Positions 54,810 through 63,097 of a stretch of DNA of 64,000 nucleotides are shown piece by piece. The notes below the pieces were generated by a model. The model searched no databases. It saw only the letters and a list, made by a program, of their open reading frames with translations, and was not told the origin of the DNA. Origin of the DNA: Balneola vulgaris DSM 17893 (GTDB lineage: Bacteria; Bacteroidota; Rhodothermia; Balneolales; Balneolaceae); NCBI RefSeq assembly GCF_000375465.1, contig NZ_AQXH01000003.1, positions 98,501 to 162,500 on the forward strand, given 5' to 3'. Made by a program: the position numbers and the translations under genes. Numbering within the stretch: position 1 is the stretch's first letter; each line of letters opens with the position of its first letter.

Positions 54810-56588
54810 TTAAATTTCTTTTCGGAAACTCACTTTAAAAATAGTGCCCGGCTTATCTTCTCGTGGTTCAAGTGTATAAGTTCCCATTAGCTGGCTAGTG
54901 AGCGTCTTAATCAATGTAACACCTAACGATTCTGAATCATTAAAATCATTGATATCAATTCCTTTCCCATCATCCGTAATGGTTACCTCAACCGTGCTTT
55001 TCTCTTCTTGAATTTGAATATGAATATTCCCTTTCTCTTGGTTTGAAAACGCATGTTTAAAACAATTAACCAGAATTTCATTGATTAATAAAGAGCTTGG
55101 AATCGCTTGATTTATATTTAGTGAAATCGGCTCCAAATTGGTTTCAACTTGTATCTCTTTTTCCTTTGATACATATGTTGAACGAATGGTTTTCACCAAG
55201 TCTTCGATGTATTTATCGTACTCTATATACGCTAGCGACTCATTACTATACAGCTTCTCGTGTACCAAGGCGATAGACTGAATTCTATGCTGACTATCAG
55301 AAAGTGCCTTAGTAACATCTTCACTCTTACTTTGTGACACTTGCAGCTGTAACAAACCGGATACTACTGCCAAATTATTTTTAACTCGGTGGTGAATTTC
55401 AGCAAGCATGAGGCCTTTTTCCACCAGCGACTTCTTAATATCCTCTTCAGCCTCTTTGAGTTCTGTAATGTTGGTAACAACAAATACTGTTCCTCGTTTA
55501 GTCTCATTCAGCTTCAATTCTGCCGCTGAGAAAAGTATAGGTATTTCCCCTTTCTCATCCGTTATCAATCTATATTCTTTTAGCCCATCTCGTTCGTTTT
55601 CAGGCTTTTTCTCTTCAACTATAAAGAATTCAGTAATAGAGCGATCTAAAATAGATTCCTTTGGCAGCTTAAGCATATTTGCGCCCGCTCCGTTAACTCT
55701 TGTTACTTTACCTGAAATATCCGTTACAAAAATACCCTCTGAAATTGACTCTAATACATTATCTAGGTATTCCGTTGATATAGTTTGCCTTTGTAAGTTC
55801 TCAGCCATTGCGTTAAATGCATTAGCCACTTGAGCTATTTCATCATCAGACTTTACTTTGATTCTCTGCTCTAAATTCCCTCTACCAAACTCATTTACTG
55901 AGTCAATTAACTTCCTAAGTGGACGTGCAATCGATCTATATAGATAGAATGCTATTAAGAGGCCTAGCATTAGGATAAAAAGCGTGGCAATCCTATTTAG
56001 GATACGTCCTCTTTTCAATTGCTGGTTGAGGTCGTTAATTCGAAGCGACTGTTGGTCGATCGCTATTTTTCGAATTTGATCGAACTTGGGCAGGATATTA
56101 TTTATGAAGTAGGGTTCTAATGAAGAAAGGAATACGATATCAGATTGAATATTCTCTTCATCTACTAATGTGAGCCACTCTTCAGAAAGTGAACGGTATA
56201 GGTCTACCCTTTTATCTAGCTCATAAACTTGAGACAGTAACAACTGGCTATTGGATATTTCTTGCTCGAGTTGCATATAGGCTCGATCGTATTGAGCTAA
56301 GCTTAACTCAAATCGATTTCTCGGTCCTTCCTGAGTAGGAAGCTCTTGAATATCTTCTTGTGTTGATTCTGTTTTAGATAAATCTCTAATAGCACTTAAA
56401 TAAATAAGTGTTTGATACAGATTTACTTCCATCTCATTCGTATGCTGAACAACAGATGAAGCCGACCTACTTTCATTAAATTGCTTATTGGTATTTTTGG
56501 AATAATAGATTTCCCAAATAACACCAATACCAATTAGTAAGATAGATAGCAGGATAAAGCTAGATATTATCTTTCTTCCCAGATTCAA
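54810..56588 (-). CDS. HAMP-PAS sensor histidine kinase, HisKA_2/HWE-like
   Basis: 592 residues. A membrane helix lies at about 8-28, a helical periplasmic domain at 29-190 and a second helix at about 193-213. HAMP covers about 214-265 (SIARPLRKLIDSVNEFGRGN), PAS about 275-385 and HisKA_2 carries His399 in EIHHRVKNNLAVVSGLL. The HATPase has NEILVNCFKHAF and DDGKGIDIND. The architecture resembles the kinase at 10531 with a HAMP added. No regulator is adjacent. The stop abuts the alkD stop exactly. Confidence 0.9.
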   Translation of the reverse strand: MNLGRKIISSFILLSILLIGIGVIWEIYYSKNTNKQFNESRSASSVVQHTNEMEVNLYQTLIYLSAIRDLSKTESTQEDIQELPTQEGPRNRFELSLAQYDRAYMQLEQEISNSQLLLSQVYELDKRVDLYRSLSEEWLTLVDEENIQSDIVFLSSLEPYFINNILPKFDQIRKIAIDQQSLRINDLNQQLKRGRILNRIATLFILMLGLLIAFYLYRSIARPLRKLIDSVNEFGRGNLEQRIKVKSDDEIAQVANAFNAMAENLQRQTISTEYLDNVLESISEGIFVTDISGKVTRVNGAGANMLKLPKESILDRSITEFFIVEEKKPENERDGLKEYRLITDEKGEIPILFSAAELKLNETKRGTVFVVTNITELKEAEEDIKKSLVEKGLMLAEIHHRVKNNLAVVSGLLQLQVSQSKSEDVTKALSDSQHRIQSIALVHEKLYSNESLAYIEYDKYIEDLVKTIRSTYVSKEKEIQVETNLEPISLNINQAIPSSLLINEILVNCFKHAFSNQEKGNIHIQIQEEKSTVEVTITDDGKGIDINDFNDSESLGVTLIKTLTSQLMGTYTLEPREDKPGTIFKVSFRKEI

Positions 56589-56684
56589 TGTATACCACCG
56601 AGCCGATTTTTTTCAATTAAGGTATTTAAACCTATGTTGAATAACTACTTCTGAGAATTATAAAACCCTCATGTAACAATTGTA

Positions 56685-58754
56685 TTAGTAGTTACTCAGC
56701 AATTCTAGTTTTTCCTTAATTGATTGTACGTTCGGTAATACCGACTCCATTAAGTCTACATTATATGGAACAGGAATATCAGGCATTGTTAACCTTTCGA
56801 TAGGAGCATCTAAATATTGGAATGCTTCTTTCGTAAGGAATGCTGCTATCTCAGCACCAAAACCTGCTGTCTGATTATCTTCATGAACAATAAGACATCG
56901 GTTGGTCTTTTTAACAGACTCCAAGCATGCATCCTTATCCCAAGGCATTAATGTTCGAAGATCGATTACATCTGCAGATACACCTAATTCTTCTACAGCT
57001 TGCTCACTACGCTCGCACATCGCTCCCCAAGTAATGATGGTAACATCAGAACCTTTTTTCAGGTACTTAGCCTTCCCAAAAGGAACGACAAAGTCATCGC
57101 CTGGATATGGTTTTCTGGCGTATTTAGCATCTAATAAATTTCTATGCTCGAAAAACATGGTTGGGTTATTCGAACGCATCGCAGTTCTTAATAAACCTAC
57201 GGCATCTTCAGCATTACTCGGCATAGCTACTTGCCAACCAATGGCATGAGTAAAAAACACTTCGTTACTCATACTGTGCCAAGGATCTCCACATTTTGCA
57301 AATCCACCTGGCATACGAACAACTATAGGAGCCGCAAATCGGTTGGCCGTTCTCCATCTAACAGTACCACAGTTATTTAACTGCTCGGTTGCTGGATCTG
57401 CATACTTTCTAAACTGAATCTCAGCAACCGGCATCAAACCTGCATAGGCCATACCTACAGCTCTACCAATAATACCTTCTTCAGATAGAGAGGTATCAAA
57501 TACACGTTCTTCACCATATTTAGATTGAAGATCCATGGTTGCTGCATGAACACCACCTTTTAGACCTACATCTTCTCCGAATACCAATAGCTTTTTATTC
57601 GTTTCTAACTCATATGCTAAAGTTCTACGAATAGCTTCAACGATATTGATTCGTTGTTTTTCAGGCTTAGGCTCTTCACTGCTTTCAGGAAATTCATGGC
57701 CTTCAACAGCTAAACCACCAATGGTTTGCAAATCATCTGCAAAAGCATGCTTCTTAATCGTTGATGTGTCAGGGGAAGGTCTATTTAAAGCCGCTTCTGC
57801 CGTTTCTTTAATCACTTTTTTAGCTTTGTTCTCCATGGTTGTCCATGAACGCTTAGTGATTTTATTCGGCACTAGATATTCCTTCAGCTTCACTAAAGGA
57901 TCTCGCTTCATTTCTTCCTTAACAAAATCTTCCGGCTTATACGCCTGATTATCTTGGTACGAGTGGCCGTTTAATCTTGGCACTTTTAAGCGAATCATAG
58001 TAGGTCCTTTTCGCTCACGTACTAAAGTAACAGCTTCTTCCATCAGCTTAGCCGCTTCTTCAGGATCGGTACCATCACCTTCTAAAATTCGGAGATTTTT
58101 AAATGAACGGAGGTTATCAGTGATTACCCCACCCGGCGTTTGAAACTCGCTCGTTACCGAAATACCATATCCGTTATCTTCAATGTAGAATAATACTGGT
58201 AAGTTTTGAGTAGTAGCTATAGTAAGTGCCGACCAAAAACCATTGGTTGCAACCGAACCATCACCACCTAAGATTACTGCAATCGCACCTTCATATTCTT
58301 TTTGCTTTAATACGTTTCTGCGATACTCAATAGCTTGAGCCCAACCGATAGCTGGCGTGTATTGAGAACCTACATCACCGGCCATTGGCAATACTTTGGG
58401 AGCATCTGCGTCAGGCTTATTACATACTACACCGATATCTCTACCATCACTGTAACTACCCGACTTTCCCATAGGTGCAGCCATAGCATCTTCAAGATCT
58501 AGACCAATCGATAATAACAACGGACGTGAACGGTAATAAGCACTTGCAGCATCATGCTTATTTGTAAGATGTTTACCCAATAAAATTTGTCCTAACTCAT
58601 GTCCACGAGCTGAGAATTGATAAAGCACCTTTTTTTGAGGTACTAACTCATTTTCTTCTTTCTCATCCATAGCTCGGGAAGTTAGCATTAATCGTGCTAC
58701 ATCTTTCCAATCTACATTTAGCTCGTCGTTGGAGGTCTTCTTCTTTTTAGCCAT
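56685..58754 (-). CDS. Fused 2-oxoacid dehydrogenase E1 (alpha + beta)
   Basis: 689-residue fusion. The alpha part (about 1-340) has the TPP motif GDGSVATNGFWSALTIATTQNLPV ... EDNGYGIS near 160. The beta part (about 365-689) has LVFGEDVGLKGGVHAAT, PVAEIQFRKYADPATEQL and the C-terminal transketolase domain. It most resembles branched-chain 2-oxoacid dehydrogenase E1, but substrate choice (branched-chain, pyruvate or acetoin) cannot be fixed. E2 and E3 are not nearby. A HisC-like aminotransferase gene precedes it by 17 bp on the same strand, which would fit amino-acid catabolism. Confidence 0.92.
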   Translation of the reverse strand: MAKKKKTSNDELNVDWKDVARLMLTSRAMDEKEENELVPQKKVLYQFSARGHELGQILLGKHLTNKHDAASAYYRSRPLLLSIGLDLEDAMAAPMGKSGSYSDGRDIGVVCNKPDADAPKVLPMAGDVGSQYTPAIGWAQAIEYRRNVLKQKEYEGAIAVILGGDGSVATNGFWSALTIATTQNLPVLFYIEDNGYGISVTSEFQTPGGVITDNLRSFKNLRILEGDGTDPEEAAKLMEEAVTLVRERKGPTMIRLKVPRLNGHSYQDNQAYKPEDFVKEEMKRDPLVKLKEYLVPNKITKRSWTTMENKAKKVIKETAEAALNRPSPDTSTIKKHAFADDLQTIGGLAVEGHEFPESSEEPKPEKQRINIVEAIRRTLAYELETNKKLLVFGEDVGLKGGVHAATMDLQSKYGEERVFDTSLSEEGIIGRAVGMAYAGLMPVAEIQFRKYADPATEQLNNCGTVRWRTANRFAAPIVVRMPGGFAKCGDPWHSMSNEVFFTHAIGWQVAMPSNAEDAVGLLRTAMRSNNPTMFFEHRNLLDAKYARKPYPGDDFVVPFGKAKYLKKGSDVTIITWGAMCERSEQAVEELGVSADVIDLRTLMPWDKDACLESVKKTNRCLIVHEDNQTAGFGAEIAAFLTKEAFQYLDAPIERLTMPDIPVPYNVDLMESVLPNVQSIKEKLELLSNY

Positions 58755-58771
58755 CTACTTATTTAACTATT

Positions 58772-59887
58772 CTAAATTCTATTAATCACTTCTTTGAAAG
58801 AATTTTCAAAGTGATCCATTTCTTTTTCTACGCCAATGGTAATGCGTACACATTTCGGGAGGCCAAAGGCATTCACCCTTCTTAAAATAACACCTTTTTC
58901 AAGCATTAACTGTGTGAAGTTAATCGCCTTTTCTTCGGTTGGTAAAATCATTAATACTGAATTCGAAATGGATGGCGCATATTGAACATTATGTTCATCA
59001 AAAAAGGCATACAAACGCTCTTTGCCTTTCTTAACCACTTCAATACTTCGGTTTAAAAAGTCTTCATCAGCATACGCCGCCAGAGCTGCAGCTTGCCCTA
59101 ATGCCGTGGGCTCAAACGTAAGCTTCGTTTTTAACAAATTGTCTATGATTTCTTTTCTAGCGATAGCATAACCCACTCTAAAACCTGCTAACCCGTATGC
59201 TTTAGAAAAAGTACGAAGCACAATAATGTTATCACGTCTATACTCAAGAGCTTGTGGGTAGTCTGCTACATCCTTTGCAAACTCGTAATATGCCTCATCT
59301 GCAATAATCAAAACATGCTCTGGAATGTTATTGATGAGCCATTCATATTCTTTCTTATCTAAATACGTACCCGTTGGGTTATTCGGGTTCGCGATGTATA
59401 CCATCTTGGTCTGGTCGTCAATCGCGTTTACGATGGCTTTAGCATCATACTTATATTCCGAGGTCACTGGAATCTTCTTTACATGAACCCCACGTACTCC
59501 TGCTTGAACAAAAAACCCAACAAAAGTAGCATCCGCCGTAACTACATTCTGTTTATTCAAAAAGAAGGTTCTGCATAGCATTGAGATTAAACTCTCTGAG
59601 CCAGCCGTAACGATCACATTATCAACATCCACTCCATTTTTCTTGGCAATAGCTACTCTAAGCTTAGTTGCTAGTGGATCTGGATAATCTTGAATAACCT
59701 GAAGGGCTTTCTCTATGGCCGGCTGTACATGTGAACTAAACCCAAGTCTATTTTCATTGGAAGCCAGCTTTGCAATCATTGCGGGTTGATATGCATCTTG
59801 AACTTCAGCTATGGTTTTACCAGCTACATATCGGTTTAAATCTTCAATATTTTTAGGAACCAACGGAGAACTTTTCGAATCGGTCAT
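58772..59887 (-). CDS. HisC-like aminotransferase (PLP-dependent)
   Basis: 371-residue fold-type I aminotransferase. It has KLASNENRLGFS near residue 41 (substrate-binding Asn), NPNNPTGTYLDKKEYEW near 168 and the Schiff-base Lys in LRTFSKAYGLAGFRVGYAIA near 230. An Arg is in CVRITIG near the end. It is of the histidinol-phosphate aminotransferase type, but no his genes lie nearby. Its partner is the E1 dehydrogenase 17 bp downstream, so transamination of aromatic or branched amino acids is equally possible. Confidence 0.88.
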   Translation of the reverse strand: MTDSKSSPLVPKNIEDLNRYVAGKTIAEVQDAYQPAMIAKLASNENRLGFSSHVQPAIEKALQVIQDYPDPLATKLRVAIAKKNGVDVDNVIVTAGSESLISMLCRTFFLNKQNVVTADATFVGFFVQAGVRGVHVKKIPVTSEYKYDAKAIVNAIDDQTKMVYIANPNNPTGTYLDKKEYEWLINNIPEHVLIIADEAYYEFAKDVADYPQALEYRRDNIIVLRTFSKAYGLAGFRVGYAIARKEIIDNLLKTKLTFEPTALGQAAALAAYADEDFLNRSIEVVKKGKERLYAFFDEHNVQYAPSISNSVLMILPTEEKAINFTQLMLEKGVILRRVNAFGLPKCVRITIGVEKEMDHFENSFKEVINRI

Positions 59888-60035
59888 TCTTATATTTTAA
59901 TCTCAATAGTTTTAAGTCTTATAAGATATCTATAAATCTACGCTTTTTCCATTCACGGGAACGTATCCTAATTAACTTACACTTTTGTTAGCAAATACCA
60001 TTCGTTAACTTCGTTAAAAGTTCAAAAATCAGAGT

Positions 60036-60728
60036 ATGAAAAATTTCATAGTTACCGGCGCAAGTAGAGGCATTGGATATCAGACCGTATTAACACTCAT
60101 ACAACAAGGCCACCAAGTACTTGCTGTTGCCCGATCTAAAGACAAATTGCAGAAGCTCAAAGAAGAAGCTCAAAGTGAATCACTCCATTTGTGTGTATGT
60201 GATATAACCCAAGAAAAAGATTTAGCGAAGTTAACTCAACTTGTGGGTACTCTTGGTAAAGTTGATGGGCTTGTGAATAATGCTGGGATGGTGCTCAACA
60301 AACCATTTATGGAAACGAGTAAAGCTGAGTGGCAGTCGGTTTTTGACGTTAACTTATTTGCCGCTATCGAAGTGATTAAAGTGATAAAACCTTCACTTAA
60401 TACCAAAGCTCACATCTTAAACATCAGCAGCATGGGGGGATTTCAAGGGTCAGCAAAGTTCCCAGGTCTAGCCGCTTACTCAGTAGCAAAAGGAGCATTA
60501 TCTATTCTAAGCGAATGCTTAAGCGCTGAATTTGCAAGTGAAAATATTGCTGTGAATAGTCTATGCTTAGGAGCCGTTCAAACTGAAATGCTTGAAGAAG
60601 CTTTCCCTGGTTATACAGCTCCCGTTGGCCCAGAAAAAATGGGGAACTATATTGCGGAATTTCTATTAAATGGTCACCAATTTTATAACGGAAAAATTCT
60701 TCCTGTTGCATTAAATAATCCCGAATAA
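60036..60728 (+). CDS. Short-chain dehydrogenase/reductase
   Basis: 230-residue classical SDR. It has the cofactor loop TGASRGIGYQTVLTL at residue 6, NNAGMVLNKPF near 84, ISSMGGFQGSA with catalytic Ser, and YSVAKGALSILSE (YxxxK) near 148. The C-terminus is slightly shortened. NADP use is suggested by the Arg in the loop, not proven. The substrate is unknown. It diverges from the aminotransferase gene. Confidence 0.9.
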   Translation: MKNFIVTGASRGIGYQTVLTLIQQGHQVLAVARSKDKLQKLKEEAQSESLHLCVCDITQEKDLAKLTQLVGTLGKVDGLVNNAGMVLNKPFMETSKAEWQSVFDVNLFAAIEVIKVIKPSLNTKAHILNISSMGGFQGSAKFPGLAAYSVAKGALSILSECLSAEFASENIAVNSLCLGAVQTEMLEEAFPGYTAPVGPEKMGNYIAEFLLNGHQFYNGKILPVALNNPE

Positions 60729-60786
60729 GCCTTGGAAAGGCGTGTTCTTTATGCCTAAATTTAAGCCATAAAAATAATCCCCTATT

Positions 60787-61452
60787 ATGAAGAAATCACT
60801 TTATAGCCTTTTATCTCTTATTCTATTTTTTGGTATCACACAATACGAAGCAAAAGCGCAAACAGTAGAATTACTTGCCGGTAACACCCTTAATGGTGCC
60901 GTGCAAGGAACATTATTAGGTGGTGCTACCATGGCCATTACTAATGATCAGGATTTTGCAGCTCTTCGTGTTGGAGTAGGCTTGGGTACTTTATATGGAG
61001 TTGGTATGGGTGCTGTTGATATCTCAAGCGGGGGCGGACAAGAACTTTTAGTATCTGGTCTATTCAATGATGGCAATAATAGTAGCATCATTGTACTACT
61101 CGACACTTTTTATGGAGCCGCACTTGGTAGTATCGTGGTAACAGCCGTTACTTTAGTTGCTAACGAGCCCATTACAACAGGCTTACAATATGGAGCTGGA
61201 ATTGGTGCATGGGTAGGCTTCGGATTCGGAATATTTGATACCTTTGTATTATCCGAAAGAGTTTACGCACCTGTGGCTATCGCCCAAAGTTCAAACAATG
61301 CAAGCGGTCTCATTGGTGTGAACTTTAATAATGAAACTAGCTTTGGCTTCTTTAACCCTACTTTGGTTCAAACTAAAAGCTTTTCAAATTCAGACTTTAC
61401 ATCATCAATAAAGCCTGCCTTAGAGATGGTGAACTTTAGAGTCAACTTCTAA
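60787..61452 (+). CDS. Glycine-rich exported protein of unknown function
   Basis: 221 residues. The signal peptide (1-24) ends EAKAQ. The mature part has long small-residue, glycine-zipper-like hydrophobic runs (GAVQGTLLGGATMAI, GLGTLYGVGMGAVDI, QYGAGIGAWVGFGFG), a pattern of membrane-inserting or outer-membrane lipoprotein-like proteins. It ends SLEMVNFRVNF-like in a hydrophobic strand with terminal Phe, compatible with an outer-membrane C-terminal signal. It has no recognised family. Confidence 0.65.
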   Translation: MKKSLYSLLSLILFFGITQYEAKAQTVELLAGNTLNGAVQGTLLGGATMAITNDQDFAALRVGVGLGTLYGVGMGAVDISSGGGQELLVSGLFNDGNNSSIIVLLDTFYGAALGSIVVTAVTLVANEPITTGLQYGAGIGAWVGFGFGIFDTFVLSERVYAPVAIAQSSNNASGLIGVNFNNETSFGFFNPTLVQTKSFSNSDFTSSIKPALEMVNFRVNF

Positions 61453-61542
61453 TAGAAACTGTTTATAGACGAATAAAATTAGAGACAAAATAAGGGCTAA
61501 GTCTAGATTACGTGAAGTATTCTAGGAGAATATAGTCGAAAA

Positions 61543-62403
61543 TTAATCTGTCGATATTTCCGCTTCAGAAAGCTTTTTAAGTACTAGACGTACAGTATTC
61601 ATATGCCCAGATAATGAGTGATGCAAACCATCAGCAATGTAATTCCACGCTTCAGGTCCTTCTTCTCCCATTCTTCTTCCTAACGAGTCAATGATTACTC
61701 CAGATTTGCTCGCAACAAGCTCTCGTACCTGCTTTAGATCTACCTCTTCAATTGAAAATTCATACAAAGCATTTTGCATCAATAACTCATTGATAACTGG
61801 AGCGGGTGTAATCCAAACGATAGGATTTGAAACTTTATCGTTCACAACATTCTGTATAGACTCGAAGTTTTCCCAAGTTTCAGAAAGTGGACTGATAGTT
61901 CGTTCCTGTACATAGTTCAAGCGTTGCGCATCATATGTACCTAAAGCAACGAATACCCAATCAGGTTCATGAATTAGCACATCTCTATCTAATCTTCGAA
62001 GTGCTTCTGAAGTTGTATTATGGCCAACACCAGCATTTATGAAATTGAAATCTGCTTTCTCAACTGAAATTGACAGCAAATGATGAAGAATCTCAAACCA
62101 TCCTTGTCCATCTTCTGAAATAGAATCTCCAAGTACAGCTATAGTCTCTGAACCGTCGAAAGGAAGTTTATCAACTAAATCTACAATTTCATCTTCTTTA
62201 AGTAACTCTAAAGCTGCTTGTTTTGCATTTTCAGATATATTTTGACGATAGGTTTTCAACTCATCTGTTGAAAGCCCCATAAGAGACGCTTCGGCTTCCA
62301 CACTATCTTTACCAGGTAGTAATGGAAATCGTTTATTCAAATGAAGAAACGGTATCGTAAATTGCTCTAAAATGGATTTAATTTCGTCGGATGCTTTAGA
62401 CAT
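61543..62403 (-). CDS. SGNH/GDSL hydrolase
   Basis: 286 residues. An N-terminal helical part (1-85) is followed by the SGNH hydrolase core. Block I is VLGDSISEDGQGW (catalytic Ser), block II is INAGVGHNTTSEALRRL (Gly), and block III is VFVALGTYDAQR (Thr where Asn is usual). Block V is DGLHHSLSGH with Asp and His. The Asn-to-Thr change in block III departs from the canonical SGNH oxyanion hole. The esterase substrate is unknown. It overlaps the sirtuin gene by 8 nt and is last in a three-gene operon. Confidence 0.83.
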   Translation of the reverse strand: MSKASDEIKSILEQFTIPFLHLNKRFPLLPGKDSVEAEASLMGLSTDELKTYRQNISENAKQAALELLKEDEIVDLVDKLPFDGSETIAVLGDSISEDGQGWFEILHHLLSISVEKADFNFINAGVGHNTTSEALRRLDRDVLIHEPDWVFVALGTYDAQRLNYVQERTISPLSETWENFESIQNVVNDKVSNPIVWITPAPVINELLMQNALYEFSIEEVDLKQVRELVASKSGVIIDSLGRRMGEEGPEAWNYIADGLHHSLSGHMNTVRLVLKKLSEAEISTD

Positions 62404-63097
62404 AATTTTCTTTTAACTCTTCTTCTAATTTTTTTATACCAGTGGTAGCTGGTTCTTTAATATGATTCCAACCATCATAACTATATAACTCTGGCATGGA
62501 AGGATCGATGATATATTTTTTGGAATGTGATGGTGAGTAGTTCACTAAACTCGCCGCAGGGTAAACAACTAATGAAGTTCCAACTACAACCAATATATCA
62601 GCCTTAGACACAATAGCAGCCGCTTCCTCTAACATGGGCACCATTTCACCAAACCAAACGATATGAGGGCGTAATTGTCCCCCATCATCTGCCTTATCGC
62701 CTAGAGCAATAGGTTTATAACCAATGTTATAAACGTGGCTTTCATTTAGAACGCTTCTTGCTTTAATCAGTTCACCATGTAAATGGCAAACAGTTGAAGA
62801 ACCCGCCCTTTCGTGAAGGTCATCCACATTCTGAGTAACTACAGATACATCAAAGTGTGTTTCTAATTCTGCTAAACCAACATGAGCTGCATTAGGTTCA
62901 ACCTCCTGTAGTTGAGACCTTCTCATATTGTAGAAATCTAGCACAAGTTCAGGATCTGAATTCCAAGCTTCGGGAGTGGCTACTTTATAAATATCGTACC
63001 CCTCCCATAATCCCCCTGAGTCTCTAAAAGTAGCTAAACCACTTTCAGCACTAATGCCAGAACCGGAAAGTACTACTAAATGCTTTTTATCGGGCAT
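62396..63097 (-). CDS. cobB: Sir2-family NAD-dependent protein deacylase (CobB type)
   Basis: 233-residue sirtuin. GSGISAESGLATFRDSGGLW is the NAD site and TQNVDDLHERAG follows. The catalytic His is in CHLHGELIK. FYNMRRSQL carries a Tyr-x-x-Arg pair as in CobB/SIRT5-type desuccinylases. No CxxC pairs occur between HLHG and LRPHIVWFGE, so the structural zinc is absent, as in some class III members. It probably removes acyl groups from lysines of metabolic enzymes. It overlaps the acyl-CoA dehydrogenase upstream by 11 nt and the SGNH hydrolase downstream by 8 nt. Confidence 0.93.
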   Translation of the reverse strand: MPDKKHLVVLSGSGISAESGLATFRDSGGLWEGYDIYKVATPEAWNSDPELVLDFYNMRRSQLQEVEPNAAHVGLAELETHFDVSVVTQNVDDLHERAGSSTVCHLHGELIKARSVLNESHVYNIGYKPIALGDKADDGGQLRPHIVWFGEMVPMLEEAAAIVSKADILVVVGTSLVVYPAASLVNYSPSHSKKYIIDPSMPELYSYDGWNHIKEPATTGIKKLEEELKENYV

